Assembly: GCF_965227505.1 (NCBI RefSeq)
Contig: NZ_OZ245757.1
Coordinates: 1,550,001-1,614,000, forward strand
Direction of reading: 5' to 3'
Source of the DNA: Pelagibius sp965227505
Lineage (GTDB): Bacteria; Pseudomonadota; Alphaproteobacteria; Kiloniellales; Kiloniellaceae
Length of the DNA: 64,000 nt
Shown: positions 52,059 through 61,379 of the stretch, piece by piece
Layout of the letters: each line of letters begins with the position of its first letter
Position numbering within the stretch: the stretch's first letter is position 1
Notes under the pieces: model-generated
What the model was told of the DNA's origin: nothing
Databases searched by the model: none
What the model saw: the letters and a program-made list of their open reading frames with translations, nothing else
Made by a program: the position numbers and the translations under genes

Positions 52059-53354
52059 TCAAAGGCCAAGCCTGTCGCACCAGCGGTAGAACGCGACCGG
52101 CGCCGCCAGAAACCAGGGTCTGCCGTTGTAAAGCGGACGGGTCTGGAACGCTACGTCGTCCAGCGCCGTGCGCCCCTCGGCCAGGCCGAGCACCTTCTGC
52201 CCCACCCGGGTCCCGAGGTAGGCGGCCATGGAAACACCGGAGCCGCAATACCCCATGGCGTAGTGGATGCCCTGGTGACGCCCGAGATGCGCCAGGGTAT
52301 CGAAGGTGTAGGCGACGAAGCCCATCCAGGAGTGGCTGACCTTGGTCTTTGAGAGTTCGGGAAACAGCCGCACCAGGTCCCGGTGCAGCAAGGCGCCACT
52401 GCGCAGAGGGTCCGTCTCGCCGCTGGTGACCCGGCCACCGAAGAGAATGCGGGTCCGGTCCGGGGACGGCCGGTAGTAATAGACCACGCGCCGGCTGTCG
52501 CTGACGATGCGGTCCGTCGGCATGACGCGGTCCACGACCTCTCTTGTCAGCGGCTCGGTCGCGATCATGTAGCTGCCGATCGGGATAACGCGGCGGCGCT
52601 GCCAGGGCGTCAGCCTGCCTGTGTAACCGTTGGTCGCGACGATCACTTCACGGGCCAGCACTGTGCCGCGCCCGGTGACAAGGCGGTGGCCATCGCCATC
52701 GCTTTGGATGGCTGTGACCGCACAGTGCGGGACAACCACCGCCCCGGCGCCGAGGACGCGTTCAAGCAGGCCCTGGTGAAAGCGGCCCGGGTCCAGGCAG
52801 GCGTGCTTCTCGAAGACGACGCCGCCGAAGTAGGCATCGCTGCCGATTTCCCGCCGCTGGTCGCCGCGGGGCACGGCATGCGCCGGCACCGCCAGCCCCT
52901 TCGGCTGGCTGGCGATGGCCCGCGCGAGCCGCTCATAATGCCGCGGAGAATGCGCCGCATGAAAGCGGCCGGGGACCCTGAAATCGCAGTCAATCCCCTC
53001 CTGCGCGATGAAGTCACCGATCCAGGCCAGGGCCTTCTGCCCTTCGCGAAGGATCGCGAAGGCGGCTTCCTCACCATGGCGGCGGGCCAGGGTTTCGTAG
53101 TCCGGCTTTATCGAGGTGCTGATCTGGCCGCCGTTGCGGGTGCTGCAGCCCCAGCCGGCATCTCCGGCATCGAGGACGAGGGTGGATCGCCCGGCGCGGG
53201 CAACGGCCAGGGCCGCGCAGAGGCCCGTATAGCCCGAGCCAACGATGGCCACGTCCACGCTTGGCGGAAGCGGAGCCTCAGACAGCTCGGGCCTTGGACT
53301 GCGTTCCCACCAGTAAGGGGTCAGTTTGCAGTCAGAGGTAAAGACGTCGGACAC
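52059..53354 (-). CDS. FAD-dependent amine oxidoreductase (PuuB/DadA-like)
   Basis: 431 residues. The N-terminal YWWERSP and the dinucleotide fold VDVAIVGSGYTGLCAALAVARAGRSTLVLD are followed by STRNGGQI, typical of gamma-glutamylputrescine oxidase and related DAO-fold enzymes, and by the C-terminal GYCGSGVSMAAYLG. The family oxidises secondary or primary amines to imines/aldehydes. It converges with the GMC gene (16 bp apart). With the importer and ALDH in the same cluster, an imported amine could be oxidised here. The exact substrate is not readable. Confidence 0.85.
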   Translation of the reverse strand: MSDVFTSDCKLTPYWWERSPRPELSEAPLPPSVDVAIVGSGYTGLCAALAVARAGRSTLVLDAGDAGWGCSTRNGGQISTSIKPDYETLARRHGEEAAFAILREGQKALAWIGDFIAQEGIDCDFRVPGRFHAAHSPRHYERLARAIASQPKGLAVPAHAVPRGDQRREIGSDAYFGGVVFEKHACLDPGRFHQGLLERVLGAGAVVVPHCAVTAIQSDGDGHRLVTGRGTVLAREVIVATNGYTGRLTPWQRRRVIPIGSYMIATEPLTREVVDRVMPTDRIVSDSRRVVYYYRPSPDRTRILFGGRVTSGETDPLRSGALLHRDLVRLFPELSKTKVSHSWMGFVAYTFDTLAHLGRHQGIHYAMGYCGSGVSMAAYLGTRVGQKVLGLAEGRTALDDVAFQTRPLYNGRPWFLAAPVAFYRWCDRLGL

Positions 53355-53697
53355 CGCAGTTCACAGAATTCAGTTCCACCCCACAGCCTCCAGTCTCTCC
53401 GCATCGCGTGGCATGATTAAGGGCCATTTCCAATTAACCGGCAGACCACCTGAAGACAACCGTTGATAAGGGCGCAGCCGGGAAAGAGGCGGGATGATGG
53501 AGGCCTCTGGTGCCGAAGCTCGCGCTCTCAGCCGGCGCCCAGGCCGGCGGCCGAGCAGGACTGAAAGCTGGCCGATCCGTTAAACGCTCACCTCGCCTGT
53601 TGGACGGGCCTTGGCGATGCCGGGTTCAGCGTTTCGGCAAGCTACCCTTCGCCCGACCACAGTTGATTGACTGTCCCGCGCGCGGCTGCGTTTCCGG
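53355..53697. other. Non-coding stretch after oxidoreductase gene start
   Basis: About 340 bp upstream of the PuuB-like gene and downstream of the NTF2-like gene. It presumably contains the PuuB-like promoter; no gene or clear operator found. Confidence 0.4.
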
Positions 53698-54108
53698 TCA
53701 GCGGTTTTCCGCCTCACGCGGATTGCCGGCGGCGAGGTCGACGAGCGGATTGAAGAACTCCTTGAAATGCAGAAGCTTACCGCCCCTGGCCACCACCTTG
53801 GCGATATAGGTGTTGTTGTAGGGGGCGCCGCTTTGGAGCGTCATTTTGCCGTTGAACTCGACGAAAGCGAGATCGGGATCGGCAGCCTGATAGGCCCTGA
53901 CGTCGAGGAACTCCATTGTCTTGCGCTGGACAAAAGCGCTCGCAAGCGTGGTGCGGATTGCATCGGCACCTTCAAATGTGCTGGGCGAGCCTTCGGGCAC
54001 GTAGGGAAACTCCATTACGCCGTCGTCATGCCAGAGGGGCATGACCTGTTCGATATCGCGCGTCGTCAGGGCGTCGAGGAAGCGCTGCGCGAGGTCCGCT
54101 GTGGTCAC
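53698..54108 (-). CDS. NTF2-like / SnoaL-like domain protein
   Basis: 136 residues. LAQRFLDALTTRDIEQVMPLWHDDGVMEFPY is the typical opening of the cone-shaped NTF2/SnoaL fold, and the second half KVVARGGKLLHFKEFFNPL closes it. The family includes small isomerases, hydrolases and ketosteroid isomerase relatives. GTG 54108 follows GGAGA. It is the last gene of a minus-strand run with SDR enzymes and is related to the middle domain of the fusion protein at 55008. Confidence 0.8.
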   Translation of the reverse strand: MTTADLAQRFLDALTTRDIEQVMPLWHDDGVMEFPYVPEGSPSTFEGADAIRTTLASAFVQRKTMEFLDVRAYQAADPDLAFVEFNGKMTLQSGAPYNNTYIAKVVARGGKLLHFKEFFNPLVDLAAGNPREAENR

Positions 54109-54156
54109 TGGAATCTCCGTCCTTTCAAGTGAAGCAAGGCCGCATCCGCTCGCCGC

Positions 54157-54912
54157 CTAGAAGCTCAACCCCTTGGTGAAACCGCCATCGATGAGGATGT
54201 TCTGGCCCGTGATGAAACTGGACGCGGGCGACATCAGGAAGATCACCAGGTTCGCGACCTCGTCGATCTCGCCCGGGCGCTTCATCGGAATACGCGACTT
54301 CAACGTATCGAGCAGGTGCGGCGGCACGGTTCTCAGAATGTCCGTATTGATCACGCCCGGTGCGACGGTGTTGACCCGGATGTTCTTGGCCGCTCCTTCG
54401 ATGGCGGCGACCCGCGTCAACGCTTCGACCCCCGCCTTCGCCGCCGCATAGGCGCCGTAGCCGGGGGACGCGAAGCTCGCAGTCTGAGAGCTCATGTTGA
54501 CGATCGAGCCGCCTTGGGCTTCCATCACCTTCATCTGGGCCTTCAGGCCGTAGAAGGTGCCCGTAAGGTTGACGGCGATGTCCTGGTTCCACTCTGCCGT
54601 CGTCATCTCGGTGATCGGCGCGTTTACACCGGATCCGGCGTTGTTGAAGACGAAGTCGAGACGTCCGAAGCGCTCCAGGGTTTGCTCGACCATGGCGTTC
54701 GCTTCCGCTTCCTTGGTGACGTCCGTACGCACGAAGAGGCCGCGCCCGCCGGCCGCATCGATGTCCTTCACGGCCTCCGCGCCCTCCTTCTCCCGCCGCG
54801 CCGCGACGACAACATCTGCCCCCTTCCGGGCGAGCGCGATGGCGACGGCGCGGCCCATTCCCGTCGTGGCACCGGTTATGAGCGCGGTCTTGCCGCTGAA
54901 GCCTTCGGACAT
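54157..54912 (-). CDS. Short-chain dehydrogenase/reductase (SDR)
   Basis: 251 residues, classical SDR. Cofactor motif TGATTGMGRAVA, NNAGSG for NNAG, the catalytic Ser of MSSQTASF, and Tyr/Lys in YGAYAAAKAGVE are all present; C-terminal DGGFTKGL is typical. The acidic residue pattern after strand 2 (VVVAARRE) suggests NADP(H). GGAGATAG precedes the ATG. It lies in a probable operon with a fusion protein, a second SDR and an NTF2-like protein, in a neighbourhood regulated by the AraC gene at 57005. Confidence 0.88.
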   Translation of the reverse strand: MSEGFSGKTALITGATTGMGRAVAIALARKGADVVVAARREKEGAEAVKDIDAAGGRGLFVRTDVTKEAEANAMVEQTLERFGRLDFVFNNAGSGVNAPITEMTTAEWNQDIAVNLTGTFYGLKAQMKVMEAQGGSIVNMSSQTASFASPGYGAYAAAKAGVEALTRVAAIEGAAKNIRVNTVAPGVINTDILRTVPPHLLDTLKSRIPMKRPGEIDEVANLVIFLMSPASSFITGQNILIDGGFTKGLSF

Positions 54913-55007
54913 GGGCTATCTCCTTGATTGTAAGACCTGAGAGTGCCAAACGTGGATGGCACGAACGGAGTGGAACGCCCCGGACGCGGCCGTCGTGACG
55001 GACGACT

Positions 55008-56048
55008 CTAAAGCTGCGCGTGGGACTGGGAGACGATCGGGCCGTGCAGCAGAGGGGTGATCTTCGCGTTGACGTCAGCGACCCAGGCATTGGCCAAGTG
55101 CCGGTTGAAGTCCGCTTCGGCGTCCCAGGCTTCGAAAACGGTGAAGACAGCGGGATCATCGTGTGATCGCAACACCTGGTACAAGCGACAGCCCGGATCG
55201 CGGGCCGCGCGCTCGCTGACATCGCGCATCAGCGCGGCAAGTTCCTCGGCGGTCTCGTCGCGGGCGCGCAGGCTCACGGTTACCGCGTGGGGCGGCCTGG
55301 CGTCTCCGGCGACCTCCGATGCAGACGGAAAGCCCTCGACCCGCTTCACAGAGTCATAGTGCTCCTTGAAGTGTGCGATCCTCCCCCCGCGAACCCGGAC
55401 GATGGTGATGTATTTATTGTCCCGGACCGTCGGATCGTCGCCGACCGTCAGTTCGCTACCGAATTCGATGACGCAGGCGCTCGGGTCAGCCAGCGGCGTG
55501 ATGACGCGACCCGGGTAGGCGATTGGCGTCACCACCGCCAAAGCACTGCGAAAATACTCTTCGATAGCCGGCTGGCCTTCGACGCTCTCAGGAAACCCGT
55601 CGGGAGCGAAGGGAAACTCCAGAACCGCGTCCTCGGTCCACATATCCGCGATGGCGTCGGCATCCGACACGGCCAGGGCGTCGAGAAAGGCGTTGGCGGC
55701 GAGGGCCGCATGATTGCCCGCGGGTGCGCTCACCAGTTCCCATTGCTGCGATACGTCTTCGGGCGCCTCGATCAGGAGGTCACTTGCCTCCGCCAGGAAA
55801 TCAGACAGCTCCGGGGGACGATGTGCGCGATGATATTCCTCGAACCCGTCTTGCGTCGTCCAGGTTTCGTAGAGCAGAAACTGTGAGGGCTTGGCCTTGT
55901 TGCGGTGCAGGTCGAAGCGGGTCATCCCGAAGTCGGGGCCGGCCCTGCGCTCTCCATCGGTGACAGCGAGGAGCTTCTTGCGCACCTCCTCTTCCTTGCC
56001 CGGCACAGCTTCCAGAAGGTCCGTGATAATCAGTTCAGTGACGGTCAT
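55008..56048 (-). CDS. Three-domain fusion: ABM - NTF2-like - ABM
   Basis: 346 residues. Residues ~1-95 are an antibiotic biosynthesis monooxygenase (ABM, dimeric alpha-beta barrel) domain (KEEEVRKKLLAVTDGERRAGPDFGMTRF, QFLLYETW). Residues ~110-230 are an NTF2/SnoaL-like domain (ALAANAFLDALAVSDADAIADMWTEDAVLEFPF, GRIAHFKEHYD). Residues ~245-335 are a second ABM domain (CRLYQVLRSHDDPAVFTVFEAWDAEADFNRHL). The three domains are usually separate small proteins. ATG 56048 follows GGAGACAGGG; the longer open frame lacks homology. Its middle domain resembles the stand-alone NTF2 protein at 53698. Likely a cofactor-independent monooxygenase/isomerase for a quinone- or terpenoid-like substrate, but this is inference. 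Confidence 0.75.
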   Translation of the reverse strand: MTVTELIITDLLEAVPGKEEEVRKKLLAVTDGERRAGPDFGMTRFDLHRNKAKPSQFLLYETWTTQDGFEEYHRAHRPPELSDFLAEASDLLIEAPEDVSQQWELVSAPAGNHAALAANAFLDALAVSDADAIADMWTEDAVLEFPFAPDGFPESVEGQPAIEEYFRSALAVVTPIAYPGRVITPLADPSACVIEFGSELTVGDDPTVRDNKYITIVRVRGGRIAHFKEHYDSVKRVEGFPSASEVAGDARPPHAVTVSLRARDETAEELAALMRDVSERAARDPGCRLYQVLRSHDDPAVFTVFEAWDAEADFNRHLANAWVADVNAKITPLLHGPIVSQSHAQL

Positions 56049-56082
56049 TGCCCTGTCTCCTTCAATCAGCCAGCAGCCTGCG

Positions 56083-56862
56083 TCAGTTGGCGACGTAGCC
56101 TCCGTCCACCGACAGAGCGATACCGACAATGTTGGAAGCCTTGGGCGAGCAGAGGAAGACCACGGCATCGGCGATCTCTTCCGCAGTGGCGAGCCTTCCG
56201 ATCGGATGCGTTGCTTCGAAGGCAGCGCGGGCGGCGGCGCGGGCGTCGTCACCCGGAATGGACTCGAAGAACTTGCGCAGCATAGGGGTGTCGACACCGC
56301 CGGGATTGACGGCGTTTACGCGGATTCCCTGCTTGGCGTAGTCGATCGCCGCAACCTTGGTCAGCCCCATGACGGCGTGTTTGGAGGCGCAATAGACCGA
56401 CGCACCGGGAACGCCAACAAGACCGCCGCCGGACGCGAGGTTGACGATGGCGCCGCCGCCTTGTCTCAGAAGATGCGGAATGGCGTACTTCATGATGAGG
56501 AACGGTGCGCGGACGTTGGTCGCGAAAACTTCTTCATAGCTTTCCAGGCGCTGGTCCGCGACTACATTGACCTCACCCTGAGTGCCGGCGTTGTTGACGA
56601 CATAATCGAGTCGATCAAAGGCGGCGGCGCCATCGGTTACGAGGAGTTCGACGGAGGCAGGGTCCATCAGATCAGCTTCAATGGCGTGAACCTCCCCACC
56701 GGCGGCTTTCACCCGGGAAGCGGTTTCCGAGAGCCCTTGGACACTTCGCCCGCTGATGACGGTCTTCACACCTTCCTTGGCGAGTGCTGCCGCTATCGCC
56801 TGTCCGATACCGGAACTCGCCCCGGTGACAAGTGCAACCTTCCCATTCATGCTGCCAGTCAT
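56083..56862 (-). CDS. Short-chain dehydrogenase/reductase (SDR)
   Basis: 259 residues, classical SDR: TGASSGIGQAIA, NNAGTQGEV, catalytic Ser in VNLASGGGLVGVPGAS, and VYCASKHAVMGLTK with Tyr and Lys. IGLALSVDGGYVAN closes it. The residue after strand 2 (VISGRS) favours NADP(H). ATG 56862 was chosen because AGAGGG lies eight bases before it; a GTG at 56871 is an alternative. First gene of the minus-strand operon; about 140 bp separate it from the AraC gene end. Confidence 0.88.
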   Translation of the reverse strand: MTGSMNGKVALVTGASSGIGQAIAAALAKEGVKTVISGRSVQGLSETASRVKAAGGEVHAIEADLMDPASVELLVTDGAAAFDRLDYVVNNAGTQGEVNVVADQRLESYEEVFATNVRAPFLIMKYAIPHLLRQGGGAIVNLASGGGLVGVPGASVYCASKHAVMGLTKVAAIDYAKQGIRVNAVNPGGVDTPMLRKFFESIPGDDARAAARAAFEATHPIGRLATAEEIADAVVFLCSPKASNIVGIALSVDGGYVAN

Positions 56863-57004
56863 TTCAAGCACCCTCTTTTCCCCGACACACGAGGGCGCCC
56901 TGGCGCAGCTGTCAGGACAGCTGACCCGCCGGCGGGAGGCACCCTACGGGTGAAGAGATTGTGAGGATGCGAGAGCCGTTATTTCGTGATCGGCCCAAGC
57001 TTTT

Positions 57005-57961
57005 TCAGAATCCGACCAACTGGACGGACGAGGCGCGGCCCTGCCGCTCCCTGAAAACCGCTGGTGTCAGACCATAGGCACGTTTGAAGCTCGAAGTGAG
57101 ATGGGCCTGGCTGGCAAAGCCGCACCTGAGCGCGACAGACGCGATCGGATCACCGGTGAACTGCAGCATGTCGCGCGCCCGCTCACAACGTCTGCGCTGG
57201 ACGTAGGCCCAAGCGGGCTCGCCTGTGACGGCCTTAAAGGACCGGGAGAAGTGGCTTGGGCTCATTGCACAAACAGCTGCCAGATCGGCAATCGACAAAG
57301 ACTGGGCAAGGTTCGATTCGATATAGTCGCGGGCGCGCTTGACCTGCCCGACCAACCGCGCCGAACGGTCAAGCGACAGCGGCCAGTCGTGTGCCGCATT
57401 CCGCATATCCCCGAACGTGGTGTCGGCGCGTCTCAGCAGTTGAGCGACCAGCGACAGCGCAAGGCCATCGACCATCAGATCAGAGGCAGTCGCTTCCTTC
57501 CCGCTCTCAGCCCAGATCCGTTGTGCGAGCGCCTGAACGAGATCATCGCGAAAGGCGGATTGCGCATGAAGCGGTTCGAAGGCATTGAAGTCTGTCTGCG
57601 GTTCCCGCTGAAGAAGATCCTCAGTCATTGGCGCAGGAAGGCAGATCAGCAACAGACTGTAGCGGTCGCCGCACTCGTATCGGGCTTCCGTATTCGGCAG
57701 ACAAAGGCGAATGTCGCCTTTCCGCAGCCTGTGCTCCGCCGACCAGCCATCGCCAAGATCGAAGCGGAACGGCAGCTCTCCTTCCAGGACCACCCCGACC
57801 ACAAGCTCTGGAACCGCCGGGAAGCGAACTTCACCCGCCGATCGTTCGGTTTTGATCAGTTGGATTTGCTCTGAGCCGCAAGAGCGGTGGATTCTGGGAA
57901 ACTTCGACAGGTCGGTGCGGGCATGAAACTCGGCAAAGGACCGGTATGGCTGCTCACTCAT
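57005..57961 (-). CDS. AraC family transcriptional regulator
   Basis: 318 residues. An N-terminal cupin-like sensor domain (~1-200) is followed by two helix-turn-helix units: ARDYIESNLAQSLSIADLAAVCAMSPSHFSRSFKAVTG and the second helix with RARDMLQFTGDPIASVALRCGFASQAHLTSSFKRAYGLTPAVFR, the AraC signature. GGAGACGGA precedes ATG 57961. It lies upstream of the SDR/ABM operon on the same strand and is the obvious candidate activator of it. Effector unknown. Confidence 0.9.
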   Translation of the reverse strand: MSEQPYRSFAEFHARTDLSKFPRIHRSCGSEQIQLIKTERSAGEVRFPAVPELVVGVVLEGELPFRFDLGDGWSAEHRLRKGDIRLCLPNTEARYECGDRYSLLLICLPAPMTEDLLQREPQTDFNAFEPLHAQSAFRDDLVQALAQRIWAESGKEATASDLMVDGLALSLVAQLLRRADTTFGDMRNAAHDWPLSLDRSARLVGQVKRARDYIESNLAQSLSIADLAAVCAMSPSHFSRSFKAVTGEPAWAYVQRRRCERARDMLQFTGDPIASVALRCGFASQAHLTSSFKRAYGLTPAVFRERQGRASSVQLVGF

Positions 57962-58108
57962 TCCGTCTCCGAAACGGATCTTGACTATAGGACTCCAACG
58001 GCTGCGGAGGGGTGAAGGCAGCCACCGCAGTCCACTGGAGCGAACCGCAAGCGCGGCAACTGTGTCATCCAGCCGTCAAGCGGCGCATCTGGCTGACAGA
58101 AAGCCCCT

Positions 58109-59215
58109 CTAGCGCCCGGGCACCGCCTCTGATATAGCGCGAAAGCGAACGACATAGTACGGCGCCTCGGAAACATCTTCACCGCCGTTCAAAACGGCCG
58201 AGCGGTTCAGCTTGTTCACGGTAGCATACATCCAGCCCCCAGGCCCGCCGCTGATACCGTCCGCCCAGACAAGCCTTTCGGCGTCTTGGATGTAAACGCG
58301 GTACTGACCGCTCGGACCGGTCACGCCGATCGCTGTGTTGGAAACGTCGGTAATGTAGACATGACCTCCGGCGTCCATCGAGATACCGTCACTGACCGGT
58401 TTCTCTCCATAGCGTTCGACGCGGCGGCCCAATTCGTCGGCAGAGAGATCCGGATTGGCGAGATCGCGCGCTCTGACCCTCCATATATCGTCGCCGTGCA
58501 TGGCGCCGAAGTAGACCCACGTATAGCTCGGATCGATCGTAATCGGATTCAGCCCAATGCGCGCCGGCGCGGCCTCCGCACCTTCGCCCAACCGAACCTC
58601 GCGGCCCTCGACGATCATCGCGATATCCTCGGCTTGAACGCTCGGGTGCCCTTCGAGAACCCGCCGCGACAGCCCGGTCTTCAGGTCAACGACGACGATG
58701 GCCGGACCGTTGTCTCCGCCGACATCGGCAAGATAGAGCGCATCGTTGATGACATCGACGGCCAGGTCGTTGTGCAACGAGCCGGGCCGGGTTGCCGGCG
58801 CTGGAACATGGATCACGCGCTCCAACCGGTCAGCCACGGAATCCCAGGCCACGACTCTCGGGACATCGCCGCCGTTGTCCAGAAGCCAGACCACACCGCG
58901 GGGATCTGAACGCAGGCCCAGTACGGCGTTCAGGCCAAGGCCGTCCGGGCCCGGCGCACGGCTCCAGGCTTCAGACGGCCAGGGCACCGTCGAGCCATCG
59001 GGGAGAAGTTCCAGGACCCGGTACTCGGGATTGTAGAACTGGTGCTGGCTGATGAAGATCCTTCCCTGCGGCGTCACTGCGATGTTGCCCGGGCCTTGTT
59101 CCAGGGTTGCAACCACCTCGAACTCCGGATCGGGCAAAGGCGGCAGCGCTTCGCCTCCGGCGGCGCTCGCAGAGACCAGAAAAGCCAATGCACCCAGGAC
59201 TCCTGCCGGTTTCAC
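58109..59215 (-). CDS. Major royal jelly/yellow-type beta-propeller protein (periplasmic)
   Basis: 368 residues. A signal peptide (KPAGVLGALAFLVSASAAGGEA) is followed by a propeller-type repeat pattern; RLERVIHVPAPATRPGSLHNDLAVD, LADVGGDNGPAIVVVDLKTG, DPSYTWVYFGAMHGDDIWRV and SDGISMDAGGHVYITDV match bacterial MRJP/yellow and SMP-30-like proteins. GTG 59215 is chosen because AGGAG lies upstream and the signal peptide starts there. Some relatives act as lactonases or dopachrome tautomerases; the function here is unknown. Stands alone between two transcription units. Confidence 0.78.
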   Translation of the reverse strand: MKPAGVLGALAFLVSASAAGGEALPPLPDPEFEVVATLEQGPGNIAVTPQGRIFISQHQFYNPEYRVLELLPDGSTVPWPSEAWSRAPGPDGLGLNAVLGLRSDPRGVVWLLDNGGDVPRVVAWDSVADRLERVIHVPAPATRPGSLHNDLAVDVINDALYLADVGGDNGPAIVVVDLKTGLSRRVLEGHPSVQAEDIAMIVEGREVRLGEGAEAAPARIGLNPITIDPSYTWVYFGAMHGDDIWRVRARDLANPDLSADELGRRVERYGEKPVSDGISMDAGGHVYITDVSNTAIGVTGPSGQYRVYIQDAERLVWADGISGGPGGWMYATVNKLNRSAVLNGGEDVSEAPYYVVRFRAISEAVPGR

Positions 59216-59388
59216 GTCACTTCTTCTCCTGGTCTGTTTGGGCGCGCGCCGCGAACGGACACACGTAGTCTGTTGATGATGCTCCAATACAGGATCAGAC
59301 TACAGCAGGCGGGCGCTGGCTGGATTCTGCGTTCCAGCCCGGCTTTCCGGAATTGCACAATGTGGCGGCAAGCGGGCAAACCGGCGTG

Positions 59389-60210
59389 TCAGCAGCTGGT
59401 CCGTCCCCGCGCGACGATTTCGGCCAGGACTTCATCTGCATCGCGCTTCCACCAGTTCTCGGCGGAGAAGATCTCGACCTCGTTCAGGCCATTGAAGCCG
59501 CCCGCCTCGAGCATCGCGCGGATGGCGGGCAGATCGATCACGCCATCGCCCATCATGCCCCGGTCGGTCAGCAGATCGCGCGTAGGCACCAACCAGTCAC
59601 AGATGTGAAATGCCAGCAAGCGGTCGCTGCCGGCACGGGCGATCTGGCCTGCCAGGTCCGGATCCCACCAGACATGGTAGACGTCCACGGCGACTCCGAT
59701 TCCCGCGCCCAGCTGGTCACAGAGATCGAGCGCCTGCGACAGGCTGTTCACACAGGCCCGGTCGGCTGCATACATGGGGTGCAGCGGTTCGATGGCAATC
59801 GGCATGGCCTGAGCGCGCGCATAGTCCAGCGTTCGCGCCAATCCTTCCGCAACCAGACCCCGCGCTGCGGCGAGGTCACGCGAGCCCGGCGGCAGCCCGC
59901 CCACGACCATGACCAGACAGGCGGCGCCGATGGCAACGGCTTCGTCCACCGCCCGTTTGTTGTCGTCCAGCACCGCCGGGGTCAGCGACCCTTCCGCCGT
60001 GTACCAGCCGCCGCGGCAGAGCCCGGTGACCGTCAGGCCCGCATCCCTTATCATGCGGGCGCCTTCGTCGACGCCGGCCTCCTGCAGCTTGTCGCGCCAC
60101 GGCGCGATACCGCCGAAGCCGTGACGCTGACAGCCTTCCACGCACTGGCGCAGGTTCCACTGCTTGCTCACGGTCGCGGTGTTCAGCGACAGTCTCTCAG
60201 GAGTGAGCAT
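59389..60210 (-). CDS. Sugar phosphate isomerase/epimerase family TIM-barrel protein
   Basis: 273 residues of xylose isomerase-like TIM barrel (AP endonuclease 2 family). LSLNTATVSKQWNLRQCVEGCQRHGFGGIAPWR opens the barrel; IAIEPLHPMYAADRACVNSLSQALDLCDQLG, VAVDVYHVWWDP and LAFHICDWLVPTRD, then MGDGVIDLPAIRAMLEAGGFNG and EVEIFS carry candidate metal ligands Glu, Asp, His and Glu. GGAGG lies about eight bases before ATG 60210, which nearly overlaps the upstream DUF993 stop. Last gene of a four-gene catabolic operon. Confidence 0.88.
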   Translation of the reverse strand: MLTPERLSLNTATVSKQWNLRQCVEGCQRHGFGGIAPWRDKLQEAGVDEGARMIRDAGLTVTGLCRGGWYTAEGSLTPAVLDDNKRAVDEAVAIGAACLVMVVGGLPPGSRDLAAARGLVAEGLARTLDYARAQAMPIAIEPLHPMYAADRACVNSLSQALDLCDQLGAGIGVAVDVYHVWWDPDLAGQIARAGSDRLLAFHICDWLVPTRDLLTDRGMMGDGVIDLPAIRAMLEAGGFNGLNEVEIFSAENWWKRDADEVLAEIVARGRTSC

Positions 60211-60212
60211 GC

Positions 60213-61376
60213 TCAGACCTCCACCCCGCGCGCGGCGAAAACCGGGCGAGCCCGGGCGGCGGCGGCTTCTGGGTCGGTGAACAGCCCGGCATCGTTGGCC
60301 AGGCGTATCAGTTCCGCCAGATGCAGCGTCGACCTTGTACTCTCCTGCCCGCCGACCATGGTGAAGTGATCCTGATGACCGTTCAGGTAGGCCATGAAGA
60401 CGACACCGGTTTTGTAGAACCGCGTCGGCGCCTTGAAGATATGGCGTGACAACGGCACCGTCGGATCGAAGGCATCGTGGTAGCCGCCGCGATCATTTTC
60501 ACCAAGAGCGGAAAGTGCCCGCGCCGCGGCACCGGCGATAGGATCGAAAATGCCCAACAGCGCGTGAGAGTAACCCTCCTCGTCGCCCTCGATGAGCGCC
60601 GGGTAGTTGAAGTCGTCGCCGGTGTACATCTTGATTCCTTCGGGAAGGCGCCGCCGCATGGCGATCTCCTTTTCCGCCGACAGCAACGAGATCTTGATGC
60701 CCTCTACCTTGTCCGCGTTGTCGGCCAGGATCGCAAGGCAGGTTTCCATCGCCGCTCCGTGGTCCGCAGCACCCCAGTATCCGGCAAGTGCCGGGTCGAA
60801 CATCTCCCCCAGCCAGTGCAGAATCGCCGGCTGCGACAGACCGCCCAGAACGCGGGCATAGACCCTTGCATAGTCCTCCGGCCCCCTCGCCGCCACAGCC
60901 AGAGCGCGGGAGGCCATGAGGATCACCCGGCCGCCGGTCGCTTCCACCGCCTCGCACTGCATCTCGTAGGCGGCGATGACATCGTCGATGCTCACCGCCG
61001 GACCGGACGCCAGGTGGTCGGTCCCGGCCCCACAGGCGATCAGGTGCCCGCCTGCCCTGGCCTGGGCGACGCTGTGGCGAATGAGCGCCAGGGAGCTGTC
61101 CCAGTCGAGGCCCATACCGCGCTGGGCCGTATCCATCGCCTCCGCCACGCCGAGGCCGAGGCTCCAGAGGTAATCCCGGTAGGCCAGGGTCCGCTCCCAG
61201 TCGATCGCGGCATCCAGCCAGGGGTCGTTGTCCGTCAGCGGGTCGGCGACGACATGGGCGGCGGCATAGGCAACCCGATTCCAACCGCCGGCTGCCGGCG
61301 TCGGCGCAGGTCCGGCAGCAAGGGTCAGCGGGGTCAGCCCGCCGCCAGCGGCAGGAAGAGTGAGCGTGACGGCCAC
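60213..61376 (-). CDS. DUF993 family protein (dihydrodipicolinate synthase-like barrel)
   Basis: 387 residues of the DUF993 family, distantly related to DapA-type aldolases: DNDPWLDAAIDWERTLAYRDYLWSLGLGVAEAMDTAQRGMGLDW, KVEGIKISLLS and MYTGDDFNYPALIEGD. The Lys in EGIKISLL is a candidate Schiff-base residue. Members accompany Gfo/Idh oxidoreductases and sugar isomerases in operons for sugar or inositol-like acids and are thought to be aldolases or retro-aldolases, but to my knowledge the reaction is not firmly known. Start GTG 61376 lies just after GGAGG; no other start fits. Four bases separate it from the oxidoreductase stop. Confidence 0.85.
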   Translation of the reverse strand: MAVTLTLPAAGGGLTPLTLAAGPAPTPAAGGWNRVAYAAAHVVADPLTDNDPWLDAAIDWERTLAYRDYLWSLGLGVAEAMDTAQRGMGLDWDSSLALIRHSVAQARAGGHLIACGAGTDHLASGPAVSIDDVIAAYEMQCEAVEATGGRVILMASRALAVAARGPEDYARVYARVLGGLSQPAILHWLGEMFDPALAGYWGAADHGAAMETCLAILADNADKVEGIKISLLSAEKEIAMRRRLPEGIKMYTGDDFNYPALIEGDEEGYSHALLGIFDPIAGAAARALSALGENDRGGYHDAFDPTVPLSRHIFKAPTRFYKTGVVFMAYLNGHQDHFTMVGGQESTRSTLHLAELIRLANDAGLFTDPEAAAARARPVFAARGVEV

Positions 61377-61379
61377 CTC

